Assembly: GCF_001514305.1 (NCBI RefSeq) | Contig: NZ_KQ949075.1 | Span: forward strand, 345,443-409,442 | From: Streptomyces dysideae | GTDB lineage: Bacteria; Actinomycetota; Actinomycetes; Streptomycetales; Streptomycetaceae | DNA: 64,000 nucleotides | Reading direction: 5' to 3' | Shown: piece by piece, positions 30,937-39,973 of the stretch | Numbering within the stretch: position 1 is the stretch's first letter | Layout of the letters: each line of letters starts with the position of its first letter | Translations under genes and position numbers: made by a program | The notes under the pieces: model-generated | Told to the model about the DNA's origin: nothing | Database searches by the model: none | The model's input: the letters and a program-made list of their open reading frames with translations, nothing else

Positions 30937-31572
30937 GTGCCGACCAAGAAGAAGCCCCAGGTGACCGCCACAGAGCCCCCCGCGGCTGCCGCCGCTCGCG
31001 ACCGTCGCCGTGAACTCCTCGACACCGCCGCCGAGGTCTTCGCCGCGCAGGGCTACAACGCCACCACCGTACGCAAGATCGCGGACCACGCGGGCATGCT
31101 CGCGGGCAGTCTCTACTACCACTTCGACTCCAAGGAGTCGATGCTGGAGGAGATCCTGCGGACCTTCCTCGACGAGCTCTGGGACGGCTACGACACCGTC
31201 CTGGACGCCGAGCTGGACCCGCGCGAGACGCTGGAGGCGCTGGTCACCGAGTCGTTCCGGGAGATCGACCGGCACCGCGCCGCGGTCGCGATCTACCAGA
31301 AGGAGAGCAGACAGCTGGCGGTTCAGGAGCGGTTCGCGTTCCTCGCCGAGTCGCAGCGCAAGTTCGAGAAGGCGTGGCTGACCACGCTGGAGCGCGGGGT
31401 CGCCGCCGAGGTGTTCCGGGCCGACCTCGACGTCCGGCTGACGTACCGGTTCGTGCGGGACACGGTGTGGGTCGCCGCGTCCTGGTACCGGCCCGGCGGA
31501 CAGCACAGCCCGGAGGAGATCGCCCGGCAGTACCTGTCGATGGTGCTGGACGGGATCGCCGTACGTACGTAA
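30937..31572 (+). CDS. kstR2: TetR-family repressor KstR2
   Basis: 211 residues. The N-terminal helix-turn-helix lies around residues 25-70 (LLDTAAEVFAAQGYNATTVR, KIADHAGMLAGSLYYHFDSK), and the C-terminal ligand domain includes RHRAAVAIYQKESRQLAVQE and YRFVRDTVWVAASWYRPGGQ, which match KstR2 (Rv3557c type). KstR2 represses HIP-degradation genes and is released by HIP-CoA. The GTG start at 30937 follows ipdF. The two inverted repeats in the divergent promoters of this cluster are its likely targets. Confidence 0.85.
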   Translation: MPTKKKPQVTATEPPAAAAARDRRRELLDTAAEVFAAQGYNATTVRKIADHAGMLAGSLYYHFDSKESMLEEILRTFLDELWDGYDTVLDAELDPRETLEALVTESFREIDRHRAAVAIYQKESRQLAVQERFAFLAESQRKFEKAWLTTLERGVAAEVFRADLDVRLTYRFVRDTVWVAASWYRPGGQHSPEEIARQYLSMVLDGIAVRT

Positions 31573-31598
31573 CTCAATGGGGAGTCTGGGGAGTTGCC

Positions 31599-32756
31599 AT
31601 GGCCGAGGCCTACATCGTCGAAGCGGTCCGTACGCCCGTGGGGCGGCGCGGGGGAGGGCTGAGCGGAGTCCACTCGGCCGACCTCGGCGCGCATGTGCTG
31701 AAGGAGCTGGTCGCGCGCTCGGGCGTGGATCCGGCCGCCGTCGAGGACGTCGTCTTCGGCTGTCTGGACGCGGTCGGGCCGCAGGCCGGGGACATCGCAC
31801 GGACCTGCTGGCTGGCGGCCGGGCTGCCGGAGGAGGTGCCGGGCGTGACGGTGGACCGGCAGTGCGGGTCCTCGCAGCAGGCGGTGCACTTCGCGGCGCA
31901 GGGCGTGCTGTCCGGCACGCAGGACCTGGTGGTCGCGGGCGGCGTGCAGAACATGTCGATGATCCCGATCGCCTTCGCCTCCCGGCAGGCCGCCGAGCCC
32001 CTGGGCCTGTCCGAGGGCCCCTTCGCGGGCAGCGTGGGCTGGCGGGCGCGGTACGGGGACCGGCCGGTGAACCAGTTCGCCGGCGCCGAGATGATCGCCG
32101 CGAAGTGGGGGATCAGCCGACGGGACCAGGAGGAGTTCGCGCTGCGGTCGCATCAGCGGGCCGTGCGGGCGATCGACGAAGGGCGCTTCGAGCGGGAGAC
32201 CGTGCCCTACGGGGAGGTGACCGTGGACGAGGGGCCGCGCCGGGACACCTCGCTGGAGAAGATGGCCGGGCTGAAGCCGGTCATCGACGGCGGCACGATC
32301 ACCGCGGCCTGCTCCTCGCAGGTCTCCGACGGTGCGGCGGCGCTGCTGGTGGCCTCGGAGCGGGCGGTGCGCGAGCACGGGCTGACGCCACGCGCGCGCG
32401 TGCACCATCTCTCGGTGCGCGGCGAGGACCCGATCCGCATGCTGACGGCTCCGATCCCGGCCACCGCGCACGCCCTGAAGAAGACCGGCCTGTCGATCGA
32501 CGCCATCGACCTCGTCGAGATCAACGAGGCCTTCGCGCCGGTCGTGCTGGCCTGGCTGAAGGAGACCGGCGCGGAGCCGGAGAAGGTCAACGTCAACGGC
32601 GGCGCGATCGCTCTCGGTCATCCGCTGGGCGCGACGGGCGTGAAGCTGATGACGACCCTGCTGCACGAACTGGAGCGCACCGGCGGCCGGTTCGGACTGC
32701 AGACGATGTGCGAGGGCGGCGGACAGGCCAACGTGACGATCATCGAGAGGCTCTGA
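31599..32756 (+). CDS. fadA6: Acetyl-CoA C-acyltransferase (thiolase) FadA6
   Basis: A 385-residue thiolase. The nucleophile Cys is in VDRQCGSSQQAVHFAAQGVL, the catalytic His residues are in EINEAFAPV and GGAIALGHPLGATG, and the second Cys is in TMCEGGGQANVTII. ATG 31599 has GGGGAG at 31588-31593. FadA6 performs a late thiolytic cleavage in steroid C/D-ring catabolism in actinobacteria; that role is inferred from its place between kstR2 and ipdC. It is convergent with ipdC, with 20 bases between stops. Confidence 0.85.
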   Translation: MAEAYIVEAVRTPVGRRGGGLSGVHSADLGAHVLKELVARSGVDPAAVEDVVFGCLDAVGPQAGDIARTCWLAAGLPEEVPGVTVDRQCGSSQQAVHFAAQGVLSGTQDLVVAGGVQNMSMIPIAFASRQAAEPLGLSEGPFAGSVGWRARYGDRPVNQFAGAEMIAAKWGISRRDQEEFALRSHQRAVRAIDEGRFERETVPYGEVTVDEGPRRDTSLEKMAGLKPVIDGGTITAACSSQVSDGAAALLVASERAVREHGLTPRARVHHLSVRGEDPIRMLTAPIPATAHALKKTGLSIDAIDLVEINEAFAPVVLAWLKETGAEPEKVNVNGGAIALGHPLGATGVKLMTTLLHELERTGGRFGLQTMCEGGGQANVTIIERL

Positions 32757-32776
32757 GCCGCGCGTACCTCGCCGGA

Positions 32777-33826
32777 TCACGAAGAGGCTGCGAGCCGGTC
32801 CCGTACCTCCGCGGCCTCCTTCATGATCCGCTCCACCAGCTCCGCGCACGACGGCAGGTCGTCGATCACCCCGGCGACCTGCCCGGACGCCATGACGCCG
32901 AGATCCGTACGGCCGTCCACCATCGTCGCCTTGAGCAGCATCGGCGTGTTCGCGGCGAGGAGGACCTGGCTCCAGGTGAGGTCGTTGCCGTGTCTCATGG
33001 CGAGGCCGTCGCGGACCAGTTGCCGCCAGGCCAGACCGGACAGCCGCCGGAAGCCGGCCGCGTGGCGCACCGCGTGCCACAGGGCTTGCGCGCGGCCGGA
33101 GTTCTCCAGGGAGGTCACCAGGTCCGTACGGAGCATGCGGTGCGGCAGCCCGTCCACCGCCCGCGTCACCGTCACGTCCTTCACCGTCGCCGCCAGATAC
33201 CGCGCCTTCACCGCGTCCGGCACCGTCGAGTCCGACGTCAGCAGGAACCGCGTACCCATCGCGACCCCCGCCGCCCCGTACGCCAGCGCCGCGACCAGCC
33301 CCCGCCCGTCGAAGAAGCCGCCCGCCGCCACGACCGGGATCCGCACCGCGTCCACCACCTGCGGCAGCAGCACCGTCGTCGCCACCTCACCGGTGTGCCC
33401 GCCGCCCTCCCCGCCCTGCACGAGCACCGCGTCCGCACCCCATGCGGCGACCTTCTCGGCATGCCGCCGGGCGCCGACTGAGGGGATGACGACGACACCC
33501 GCCTCCTTGAGCTCGGCGATCAGCTCGGGCGAGGGCGCGAGGGCGAAGGACGCGACCCGGACGCCCTCCTCGACGATGATCCGCACCCGGTCGCCGGCGT
33601 CGGACGCGTCGGCCCGGAGATTGACCCCGAACGGCGCCTCCGTACGGGACTTCACCTCGCGTATCGCCGTGCGCAGCCGGTCGGGTGTCATCGTCGCGGA
33701 GGCCAGGATGCCGAGCGCGCCCGCGTTCGCCGTCGCGGAGACCAGACGGGGGCCCGCGACCCAGCCCATGCCGGTCTGTACGAGGGGATGGCGGACGCCG
33801 ACGAGGCGGGTGAGGGCCGTCTCCAT
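32777..33826 (-). CDS. ipdC: IpdC-like FMN-dependent nitronate-monooxygenase-family oxidoreductase
   Basis: A 349-residue TIM barrel of the nitronate monooxygenase/2-nitropropane dioxygenase family: LVGVRHPLVQTGMGWVAGPR, LGILASATMTPDRLRTAIRE, VLVQGGEGGGHTGEVATTVL and IPVVAAGGFFDGRGLVAALA with the FMN-phosphate loop GAAGVAMGTRFLLT. In the KstR2 regulon IpdC oxidises a hydroxylated ring intermediate rather than a nitronate. Its ATG overlaps the ipdB stop (TGATG), ending the echA20-ipdA-ipdB-ipdC operon. Confidence 0.85.
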   Translation of the reverse strand: METALTRLVGVRHPLVQTGMGWVAGPRLVSATANAGALGILASATMTPDRLRTAIREVKSRTEAPFGVNLRADASDAGDRVRIIVEEGVRVASFALAPSPELIAELKEAGVVVIPSVGARRHAEKVAAWGADAVLVQGGEGGGHTGEVATTVLLPQVVDAVRIPVVAAGGFFDGRGLVAALAYGAAGVAMGTRFLLTSDSTVPDAVKARYLAATVKDVTVTRAVDGLPHRMLRTDLVTSLENSGRAQALWHAVRHAAGFRRLSGLAWRQLVRDGLAMRHGNDLTWSQVLLAANTPMLLKATMVDGRTDLGVMASGQVAGVIDDLPSCAELVERIMKEAAEVRDRLAASS

Positions 33827-34545
33827 CAGGCGCTGACCTCCCTCGTGCGAGTGCCGTCCGGGTCGACGACCTCGCGGATCAGCCGCAGTTCCTCGGCCGT
33901 CGGTTCACGGGTGTACGGCACCTCGTCCGGGACGGTCAGCTCGAACCCGGTCGCCTCCCTGACCTGTGCCACCGTGACCCCCGGGTGCAGCGACGCCAGC
34001 CGCATCGACCGGTCGGGCGTGGCGAAGTCGAGGACGCCGAGGTCGGAGACGACGCGCGGGATGCGGTGGTAGCGGGCGCCGGCGGCGTGGTCGTGGCCGA
34101 CCCCGCACACCATGTCGACCCGTTCGACGAACACCCGTCGGGAGTGCCGCGGCACCCAGTAACTCGTGGGGTTGTTGAGGGTGTTGACCGGCGCCCCGCG
34201 CACGCCGAGCAGCTGCCGGGCCGGCCGCGCCCAGTCGCCGATGCAGGAGATGTTCTGGTTGCCGTACCGGTCGATCTGGCTCGCGCCCATCATGACGTGC
34301 CGCTTCCCGCCGGTGACCAGGGCCAGGTGTGCGCGGTACGGCAGCCAGCCCTCGACAGTGCCGTCGAGGCCGACGAGCAGCGCCTCGCCGTCGGTCAGCA
34401 GCAGGTCGGGCGCGAAGGTGCGCTTGGCGAGGCGGGCGCCGAGAGAGGGGATCAGGCCCATGGGACTGGCGAGGATCTCTCCGGCGTCCCGCCATGCCTC
34501 GGCGCAGGCGATGACGCAGTAATCGGCGCGGGTGACTCCGTTCAC
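33826..34545 (-). CDS. ipdB: Ring-C hydrolase beta subunit IpdB (CoA-transferase family)
   Basis: 239 residues of the family I CoA-transferase beta-subunit fold: VTRADYCVIACAEAWRDAGE, ASPMGLIPSLGARLAKRTFA, GKRHVMMGASQIDRYGNQNI and ISCIGDW. In actinobacteria IpdAB does not transfer CoA but hydrolyses the last steroid ring of COCHEA-CoA. The classical transferase Glu is not evident (GASQIDRYGN), which agrees with that role. The GTG start at 34545 overlaps the ipdA stop by 4 bases. Confidence 0.85.
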   Translation of the reverse strand: MNGVTRADYCVIACAEAWRDAGEILASPMGLIPSLGARLAKRTFAPDLLLTDGEALLVGLDGTVEGWLPYRAHLALVTGGKRHVMMGASQIDRYGNQNISCIGDWARPARQLLGVRGAPVNTLNNPTSYWVPRHSRRVFVERVDMVCGVGHDHAAGARYHRIPRVVSDLGVLDFATPDRSMRLASLHPGVTVAQVREATGFELTVPDEVPYTREPTAEELRLIREVVDPDGTRTREVSA

Positions 34546-35345
34546 GATCCCTCCCCCAGGTACCATGCCGCGAACTCCGGCCAGGGCGTGGTCGCGTACG
34601 TCTTCTGGAAGGCCTCGTCCCGCCCGTAGTCGGGGGCGCAGGACGTGAAGTGCGCCCCGTTCGGCGCTTCCACGACACCCGTCACCACGTGCCGCTTGAT
34701 CAGCAGCGTCTGAGGGGCCGCCTCCTTCGTCAACTCGGCTGTGTCGACGACCCGTTCGCACGAGACGTACGCCGCGTCGGCCGCCTCGCAGAAGAGGTCG
34801 TCGAAGTAGGGGTCCGGGCCCAGATACTGTCCGTTGCCCAGCCGGTCGGCGCGGTTGACGTGCACCAGGGCCGCGTCCAGGCGCAGGGCGGGCATGGCCA
34901 CGAACGTCTCCTGGTCCTCGTACGGCGAAGTCACCGTCTGCAGGCCGGGGTTGACCCGCATGACGTCCGAACCGACCCCCGCCCGCACCGGCAGGAACGG
35001 CAGCCGGTTCGCGGCCGCGTGCAGCCCCCACATGAACATCGCCTCGTCGATCTCCATCAGTTCGAAGGCGCCGCGTTCCCGGGCCGCGCGGTAGTGCGGT
35101 TCGAGGGGGATCGAGTCGAGGGTGACGAAGGCCGCGACCAGCTTGCGGATACGTCCGGCGGCGGCGAGCATGCCGACGTCCGGGCCGCCGTACGAGACGA
35201 CGGTGAGGTCGGTGACCTCCGACCGGAGCAGGGCGCGCACCAGGGCCATCGGTTTGCGGCGCGAGCCCCAGCCGCCGATGCCGAGGGTCATGCCGCTCGT
35301 CAGCCGGGAGACGGCCTCGTCGGCGGTCATCGTCTTGTCCCTCAT
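34542..35345 (-). CDS. ipdA: Ring-C hydrolase alpha subunit IpdA (CoA-transferase family)
   Basis: A 267-residue CoA-transferase alpha-subunit fold: TADEAVSRLTSGMTLGIGGW, GSRRKPMALVRALLRSEVTD, TVVSYGGPDVGMLAAAGRIR, and a Glu-rich segment ERGAFELMEIDEAMFMWGLH. Its C-terminal WPEFAAWYLG tail matches mycobacterial IpdA as remembered. It forms the alpha-beta hydrolase with the adjacent, overlapping ipdB. The start lies directly after the echA20 stop, with no gap. Confidence 0.85.
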   Translation of the reverse strand: MRDKTMTADEAVSRLTSGMTLGIGGWGSRRKPMALVRALLRSEVTDLTVVSYGGPDVGMLAAAGRIRKLVAAFVTLDSIPLEPHYRAARERGAFELMEIDEAMFMWGLHAAANRLPFLPVRAGVGSDVMRVNPGLQTVTSPYEDQETFVAMPALRLDAALVHVNRADRLGNGQYLGPDPYFDDLFCEAADAAYVSCERVVDTAELTKEAAPQTLLIKRHVVTGVVEAPNGAHFTSCAPDYGRDEAFQKTYATTPWPEFAAWYLGEGS

Positions 35346-36089
35346 CTACGTACCCTCCTTGCCGAAGCCGTCGCGGACGCGGTCGGCGACCCCGCTGAGG
35401 TTGGCCTCGAAGGTGAAGCCCTGCTCGAAGCGGTAGCTGCGGCGTACGTCGACGGGGTCGATGCCGTTGATGGCGGCCTTGGCGAGCCGGAGCAGCGTCC
35501 CGTCCTTGGCGGTGATCTCGCGGGCCAACTCCAGGGCGGCAGAGCTCAGTTCGTCCCGCGGTACGACTCGCCACACCGAGCCGTGGGCGTGCAGCTCGGC
35601 CGCGGTCGCCGTACGCGAGGTGTAGTACAGGGCGCGCATCAGATGCTGCGGGACCAGCCGGGCCAGATGCGTGGCGGCGCCGAGCGCTCCCCGGTCGAGC
35701 TCGGGCAGCCCGAAGACGGCGTTCTCGCTCGCCACGATCGCGTCGGAGTTCCCGGCCAGCCCGATGCCCCCGCCCAGACAGAAGCCCTGGACGGCCGCGA
35801 CCACGGGCACCTCGCACTCGTACACCGCGGCAAACGCCTGCGCGCAACCGGAGTTGGCGCCGAGCAGCGCGCTCTGCCCGCGCGCCTGGATCTCCTTGAT
35901 GTCCACGCCCGCGTTGAACCCCCGCCCCGCGGCGGCGAGCACGACGCACCGGACCTCCTGGTCGCGGCCGGCCGCACGTACGGCATCGGCCAGCGCGTAC
36001 CAGCCGTGCACGGGAAGGGCGTTCACGGGCGGGAAGTCGACGGTGATGACGGAAATCCCCTTTTCCGGGGACGAGGTGGAGACACTCAT
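35346..36089 (-). CDS. echA20: Enoyl-CoA hydratase-family ring-D hydrolase EchA20
   Basis: A 247-residue crotonase: VITVDFPPVNALPVHGWYAL, VVLAAAGRGFNAGVDIKEIQ (oxyanion hole), AVQGFCLGGGIGLAGNSDAI and ENAVFGLPELDRGALGAATH. The Glu pair of ordinary hydratases is not obvious, as expected for EchA20, which hydrolytically opens the steroid D ring in actinobacteria. It is the first gene of the minus-strand echA20-ipdA-ipdB-ipdC operon and is divergent from two SDR genes across a perfect inverted repeat. Confidence 0.82.
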   Translation of the reverse strand: MSVSTSSPEKGISVITVDFPPVNALPVHGWYALADAVRAAGRDQEVRCVVLAAAGRGFNAGVDIKEIQARGQSALLGANSGCAQAFAAVYECEVPVVAAVQGFCLGGGIGLAGNSDAIVASENAVFGLPELDRGALGAATHLARLVPQHLMRALYYTSRTATAAELHAHGSVWRVVPRDELSSAALELAREITAKDGTLLRLAKAAINGIDPVDVRRSYRFEQGFTFEANLSGVADRVRDGFGKEGT

Positions 36090-36099
36090 CGGCGCATCA

Positions 36100-36137
36100 G
36101 CTACCTTCCACCTAACGTTTGTTAGGTGGAAGGTAGC
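36100..36137. promoter_or_regulatory. Perfect 17-bp inverted repeat, likely KstR2 operator, between echA20 and SDR genes
   Basis: GCTACCTTCCACCTAAC (36100-36116) is repeated exactly in inverse at 36121-36137, with a GTTT spacer. On the minus strand its centre, CTAACAAACGTTAGGTGG, agrees with the 30107-30124 operator at 14 of 18 positions. It lies 5 bases before the SDR ATG and 10 bases before echA20, so it would cover both promoters. A short-loop hairpin in the 5' leader of both messages is also possible. Confidence 0.75.
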
Positions 36138-36142
36138 AGCGG

Positions 36143-36883
36143 ATGGAGCTGAACGGGAAGCTCGCCGTCGTCACCGGCGGCACGCGCGGCGTCGGCGCCG
36201 GAATCGCCCGCGCCTTCGTGGAGGCGGGCGCGGAGGTGGTGGTCTGCGCGCGAAGACCACCGGAAGCGCCGGTGAAGGGCGCCGAGTTCGTCCCGCTGGA
36301 TGTGCGGCACGCCGAGGCGGTACGACGCTTCTTCGCCGACCTCCCCGCCCTCGACGTCCTCGTCAACAACGCGGGCGGTACGCCGTACCGGTGCCTGGCC
36401 GAGACGGACGCCGAGCGGCACGCACGCGTCATCGAGCTCAACCTCACCGCACCGCTCACGGTCTCGCTGGCGGCCTACGAGCACCTGAAGAGGTCGAGGG
36501 GGTCGATCGTCATGATCGGCAGCGTCAGCGGCAGCCGCCCCTCGCCCGGATCGGCGGCGTACGGCGCGGCGAAGGCGGGACTGGAGAACCTGGCCCGCTC
36601 GATGGCCGTGGAGTGGGCGCCGGAGGTCCGGGTGAACACCCTCGTCGTGGGCATGGTCCGCACGGAGCTGGCCCATCTGCACTACGGGAGCGAGGACGGC
36701 ATCGCGGCCGTCGCCGACACGGTTCCGCTGGGGCGCCTGGCCGAACCGGCCGACGTGGGCGGGGCGGCCGTGTTCCTGGCGTCGGACGCCGCGGCGTACA
36801 TCACCGGGGCGTCCCTGCTCGTACACGGTGGCGGGGAGCGCCCCGCATTCCTGGACGCGGCAACTGCCCACAAGGAGACCTGA
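36143..36883 (+). CDS. SDR-family oxidoreductase of the KstR2 cluster (Rv3549c-like)
   Basis: A 246-residue classical short-chain dehydrogenase: LAVVTGGTRGVGAGIARAFV, LDVLVNNAGGTPYR, SIVMIGSVSGSRPSPGSAAY with YGAAK, and the C-terminus AVFLASDAAAYITGASLLVH. The second gene follows by one base. Position opposite echA20 and the shared operator put it in the steroid C/D-ring set, where mycobacteria have the Rv3549c/Rv3548c pair. The exact substrate is unproven. Confidence 0.8.
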   Translation: MELNGKLAVVTGGTRGVGAGIARAFVEAGAEVVVCARRPPEAPVKGAEFVPLDVRHAEAVRRFFADLPALDVLVNNAGGTPYRCLAETDAERHARVIELNLTAPLTVSLAAYEHLKRSRGSIVMIGSVSGSRPSPGSAAYGAAKAGLENLARSMAVEWAPEVRVNTLVVGMVRTELAHLHYGSEDGIAAVADTVPLGRLAEPADVGGAAVFLASDAAAYITGASLLVHGGGERPAFLDAATAHKET

Positions 36884-36884
36884 G

Positions 36885-37790
36885 ATGACCGGAATCTGCG
36901 ACGGCCGCGTCGTGGCCGTCACCGGCGCGGGCCGGGGTCTGGGCCGCGCCCACGCCCTCGCCTTCGCGGCGGAGGGGGCGAAGCTCGTGGTCAACGACCT
37001 TGGCGTCGGCCTCGACGGCACGCCCGGCGCCGACAGTCCCGCCGAGCAGGTCGTACGGCAGATCCGTGCGGCGGGCGGCGAGGCGGTCGCGCATGCCGGT
37101 GACATCGCGACGGGCGCGGGCGCGGCGTCCCTGCTGGAGGCGGCTCTGTCGGCATACGGCCGTCTCGACACTCTCGTCAACAACGCGGGTTTTCTGCGGG
37201 ACCGGATGCTGGTCAACCTCGACGAGGAGGACTGGGACGCGGTGATTCGCGTCCACCTGAAAGGGCACTTCCTCCCGCTGAAGCATGCGGCGGCGCACTG
37301 GCGGGCGGAGGCGAAGGCGGGGCGCACGCCGACGGCCCGCGTCATCAACACCAGTAGTGGGGCCGGACTGCTGGGCTCGGTCGGACAGGGCAACTACAGC
37401 GCGGCGAAGGCGGGGATCGTCGGTCTGACCCTGGTCGCGGCGGCCGAGTTGAGCCGCTACGGCGTCCAGGTCAACGCGATCGCCCCGGCGGCCCGGACGC
37501 GGATGACGGAACGCACGTTCGCGGAATCGATGACGGCCCCTTCGTCGGGCTTCGACGCGATGGCGCCGGAGAACGTCTCGCCGTTGGTGGTCTGGTTGGG
37601 CTCGGCGGAGAGTGCGGGGGTGACGGGGCGGGTCTTCGAGGTGGAGGGCGGTCGGGTCACGGTGATAGAGGGGTGGAGGGCGGGGCCCGGGGTGGACAAG
37701 GGGGAGCGGTGGAGTGTGGGGGAGACGGGGGAGGCGGTGCGGAAGCTGTTGGAGGAGGCGGAGGTACCGGGGGAGGTGTACGGCGCGTAG
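36885..37790 (+). CDS. SDR-family oxidoreductase, MFE-2/Rv3548c-like
   Basis: 301 residues with the long-type SDR seen in peroxisomal multifunctional enzymes: GRVVAVTGAGRGLGRAHALA, LVVNDLGVGLDG, LVNNAGFLRDRMLVNLDEED, KGHFLPLKHAAAHWRAEAKA, NTSSGAGLLGSVGQGNYSAA and VNAIAPAARTRMT. A 3-hydroxyacyl-CoA dehydrogenase activity in steroid side-chain or ring beta-oxidation is inferred. ATG 36885 has GGAGA at 36873-36877 and follows the preceding stop by one base. Confidence 0.8.
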   Translation: MTGICDGRVVAVTGAGRGLGRAHALAFAAEGAKLVVNDLGVGLDGTPGADSPAEQVVRQIRAAGGEAVAHAGDIATGAGAASLLEAALSAYGRLDTLVNNAGFLRDRMLVNLDEEDWDAVIRVHLKGHFLPLKHAAAHWRAEAKAGRTPTARVINTSSGAGLLGSVGQGNYSAAKAGIVGLTLVAAAELSRYGVQVNAIAPAARTRMTERTFAESMTAPSSGFDAMAPENVSPLVVWLGSAESAGVTGRVFEVEGGRVTVIEGWRAGPGVDKGERWSVGETGEAVRKLLEEAEVPGEVYGA

Positions 37791-37842
37791 GGCTCCGCCC
37801 TCTGGACCCCCGGCTGTGCTCGGCCGGGGTCTCGCCCGCACC

Positions 37843-38065
37843 TTCCAGCCCGTCCGGCGTTTGAGGTCAAGGACGGCCGTCCCCGTCCCCCACCCACCCG
37901 CTGAGGCTTCGCCTCTCGACGCCGGTCCGGATATCTCAGCCCGTCCGGCGTTTGAGGACAAGGCCCCTTCAGGGCCGGAGCAGGGGTCTGGGGGCGCAGC
38001 CCCCAGCGGGGTCGAAGGGGCGGAGCCCCTGGTGATGGGACGGGTAGGGGCGGCGGGGGCGAAGC
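37843..38065 (+). repeat. Streptomyces intergenic repeats (CAGCCCGTCCGGCGTTTGAGG family)
   Basis: CAGCCCGTCCGGCGTTTGAG occurs at 37846-37865 and again at 37937-37956, each followed by GACAAGGCC-like sequence. Downstream are two hairpins, TGGGGGC-GCA-GCCCCCA (37989-38005) and AGGGGC-GGA-GCCCCT (38016-38030), then GGGACGGGTAGGGGCGGCGG. I know this arrangement from many Streptomyces intergenic regions. It fills the 293-base space between convergent genes and probably also terminates both. Confidence 0.75.
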
Positions 38066-38083
38066 ACCTCCCGGCGCGCACCC

Positions 38084-38977
38084 CTACGTATCGCACTCCA
38101 ACACCGTCCGGCACAGAGAACACCGCGCCCGCACCCGCCCCCGAACCGGCACCCTGATCCGCTGCTGGCACGTCGGACACGGAAACGACACCCGCAACGG
38201 CCCCCGCCCATCCGGCGTGAACGCATACGGCACCCCGGGCCGGGAACCGGCACCATGATCCTGCGCATGCCGCCGGTCACGGGCGTACCGCCGCCGCCCC
38301 GCCCACCCCGCAGCCGTCAGCGGAGGCTGCTCCGCATCGCGCCGCGCCTCGGCCATGCCCTTCACATACGCCGAGTACGCCTGCGGACTGGTGAACCACA
38401 CCGACGGATCCTCACCGAAGACCAGCGCCCGCTTGGCGAGGACATAGCCGAACTCCTCCGGCGTCAGATACCCCAGCTTCTGCGAGGAAGCCGAGTCCTC
38501 CCGGTACGCGTCCAGCAGCAGCCACCCCGCCCCCAGATACGTCGCCGCCGTGTCCGTGAGGATCTCGTTGTCCCGCGTGCTGGGAAACGACAGGTCGAGG
38601 CGGTGCAGATACACATGCATCACCTCGTGCGCCAGCGCCGCCCCGATGTCCCGCCGATGCCTGCGGAACCGGTCGTTCAGCTCGACGAAGTACTCGGGCC
38701 CGGCGGCGAGTTCGACATTCGCCGCATGCGTCATCTCACGGAAGCTGACGATCAGCCGGGCGTCCGGCAGGTGATAGTGCCGGACCATCTCCCGGGCCAC
38801 CCGCTGCGCCCCCAGATACAGATCATCGGTGTCGCAGAACGCCACGTCGGCGGGGGCCACGCTGGTCGCGAACGTCTGGATGGTGTCGTACGACAACCGC
38901 TTGTAGAGCGCGGTGATCGAGGCCCGCACCGTCTCCAGATGCGGGAAGCCGTGCTCGACCGGTCCGTCGTTCGCCAC
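38084..38977 (-). CDS. Putative zincin-like metallopeptidase with C-terminal zinc ribbon
   Basis: About 297 residues; no firm family name. The middle carries IGAALAHEVMHVYLHRLDLS, an HExxH-like motif (HEVMH) with a third His four residues on, followed by ILTDTAATYLGAGWLLLDAY, which could supply a distal ligand. The C-terminal 45 residues hold two Cys pairs (FPCPTCQQR and RCSLCRTVLEC), a zinc-ribbon knuckle. There is no signal peptide, so the protein should be cytosolic. GTG 38977 is preferred for a GGGGG 7 bases upstream; GTG 39013 would add 12 residues. Confidence 0.6.
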   Translation of the reverse strand: MANDGPVEHGFPHLETVRASITALYKRLSYDTIQTFATSVAPADVAFCDTDDLYLGAQRVAREMVRHYHLPDARLIVSFREMTHAANVELAAGPEYFVELNDRFRRHRRDIGAALAHEVMHVYLHRLDLSFPSTRDNEILTDTAATYLGAGWLLLDAYREDSASSQKLGYLTPEEFGYVLAKRALVFGEDPSVWFTSPQAYSAYVKGMAEARRDAEQPPLTAAGWAGRRRYARDRRHAQDHGAGSRPGVPYAFTPDGRGPLRVSFPCPTCQQRIRVPVRGRVRARCSLCRTVLECDT

Positions 38978-38993
38978 GTCCGTACCCCCATGA

Positions 38994-39935
<942 letters not shown>

Positions 39936-39973
39936 ACGGCCGCCGCGCGCCACGGAGCCGGGCACTGCCCGCT

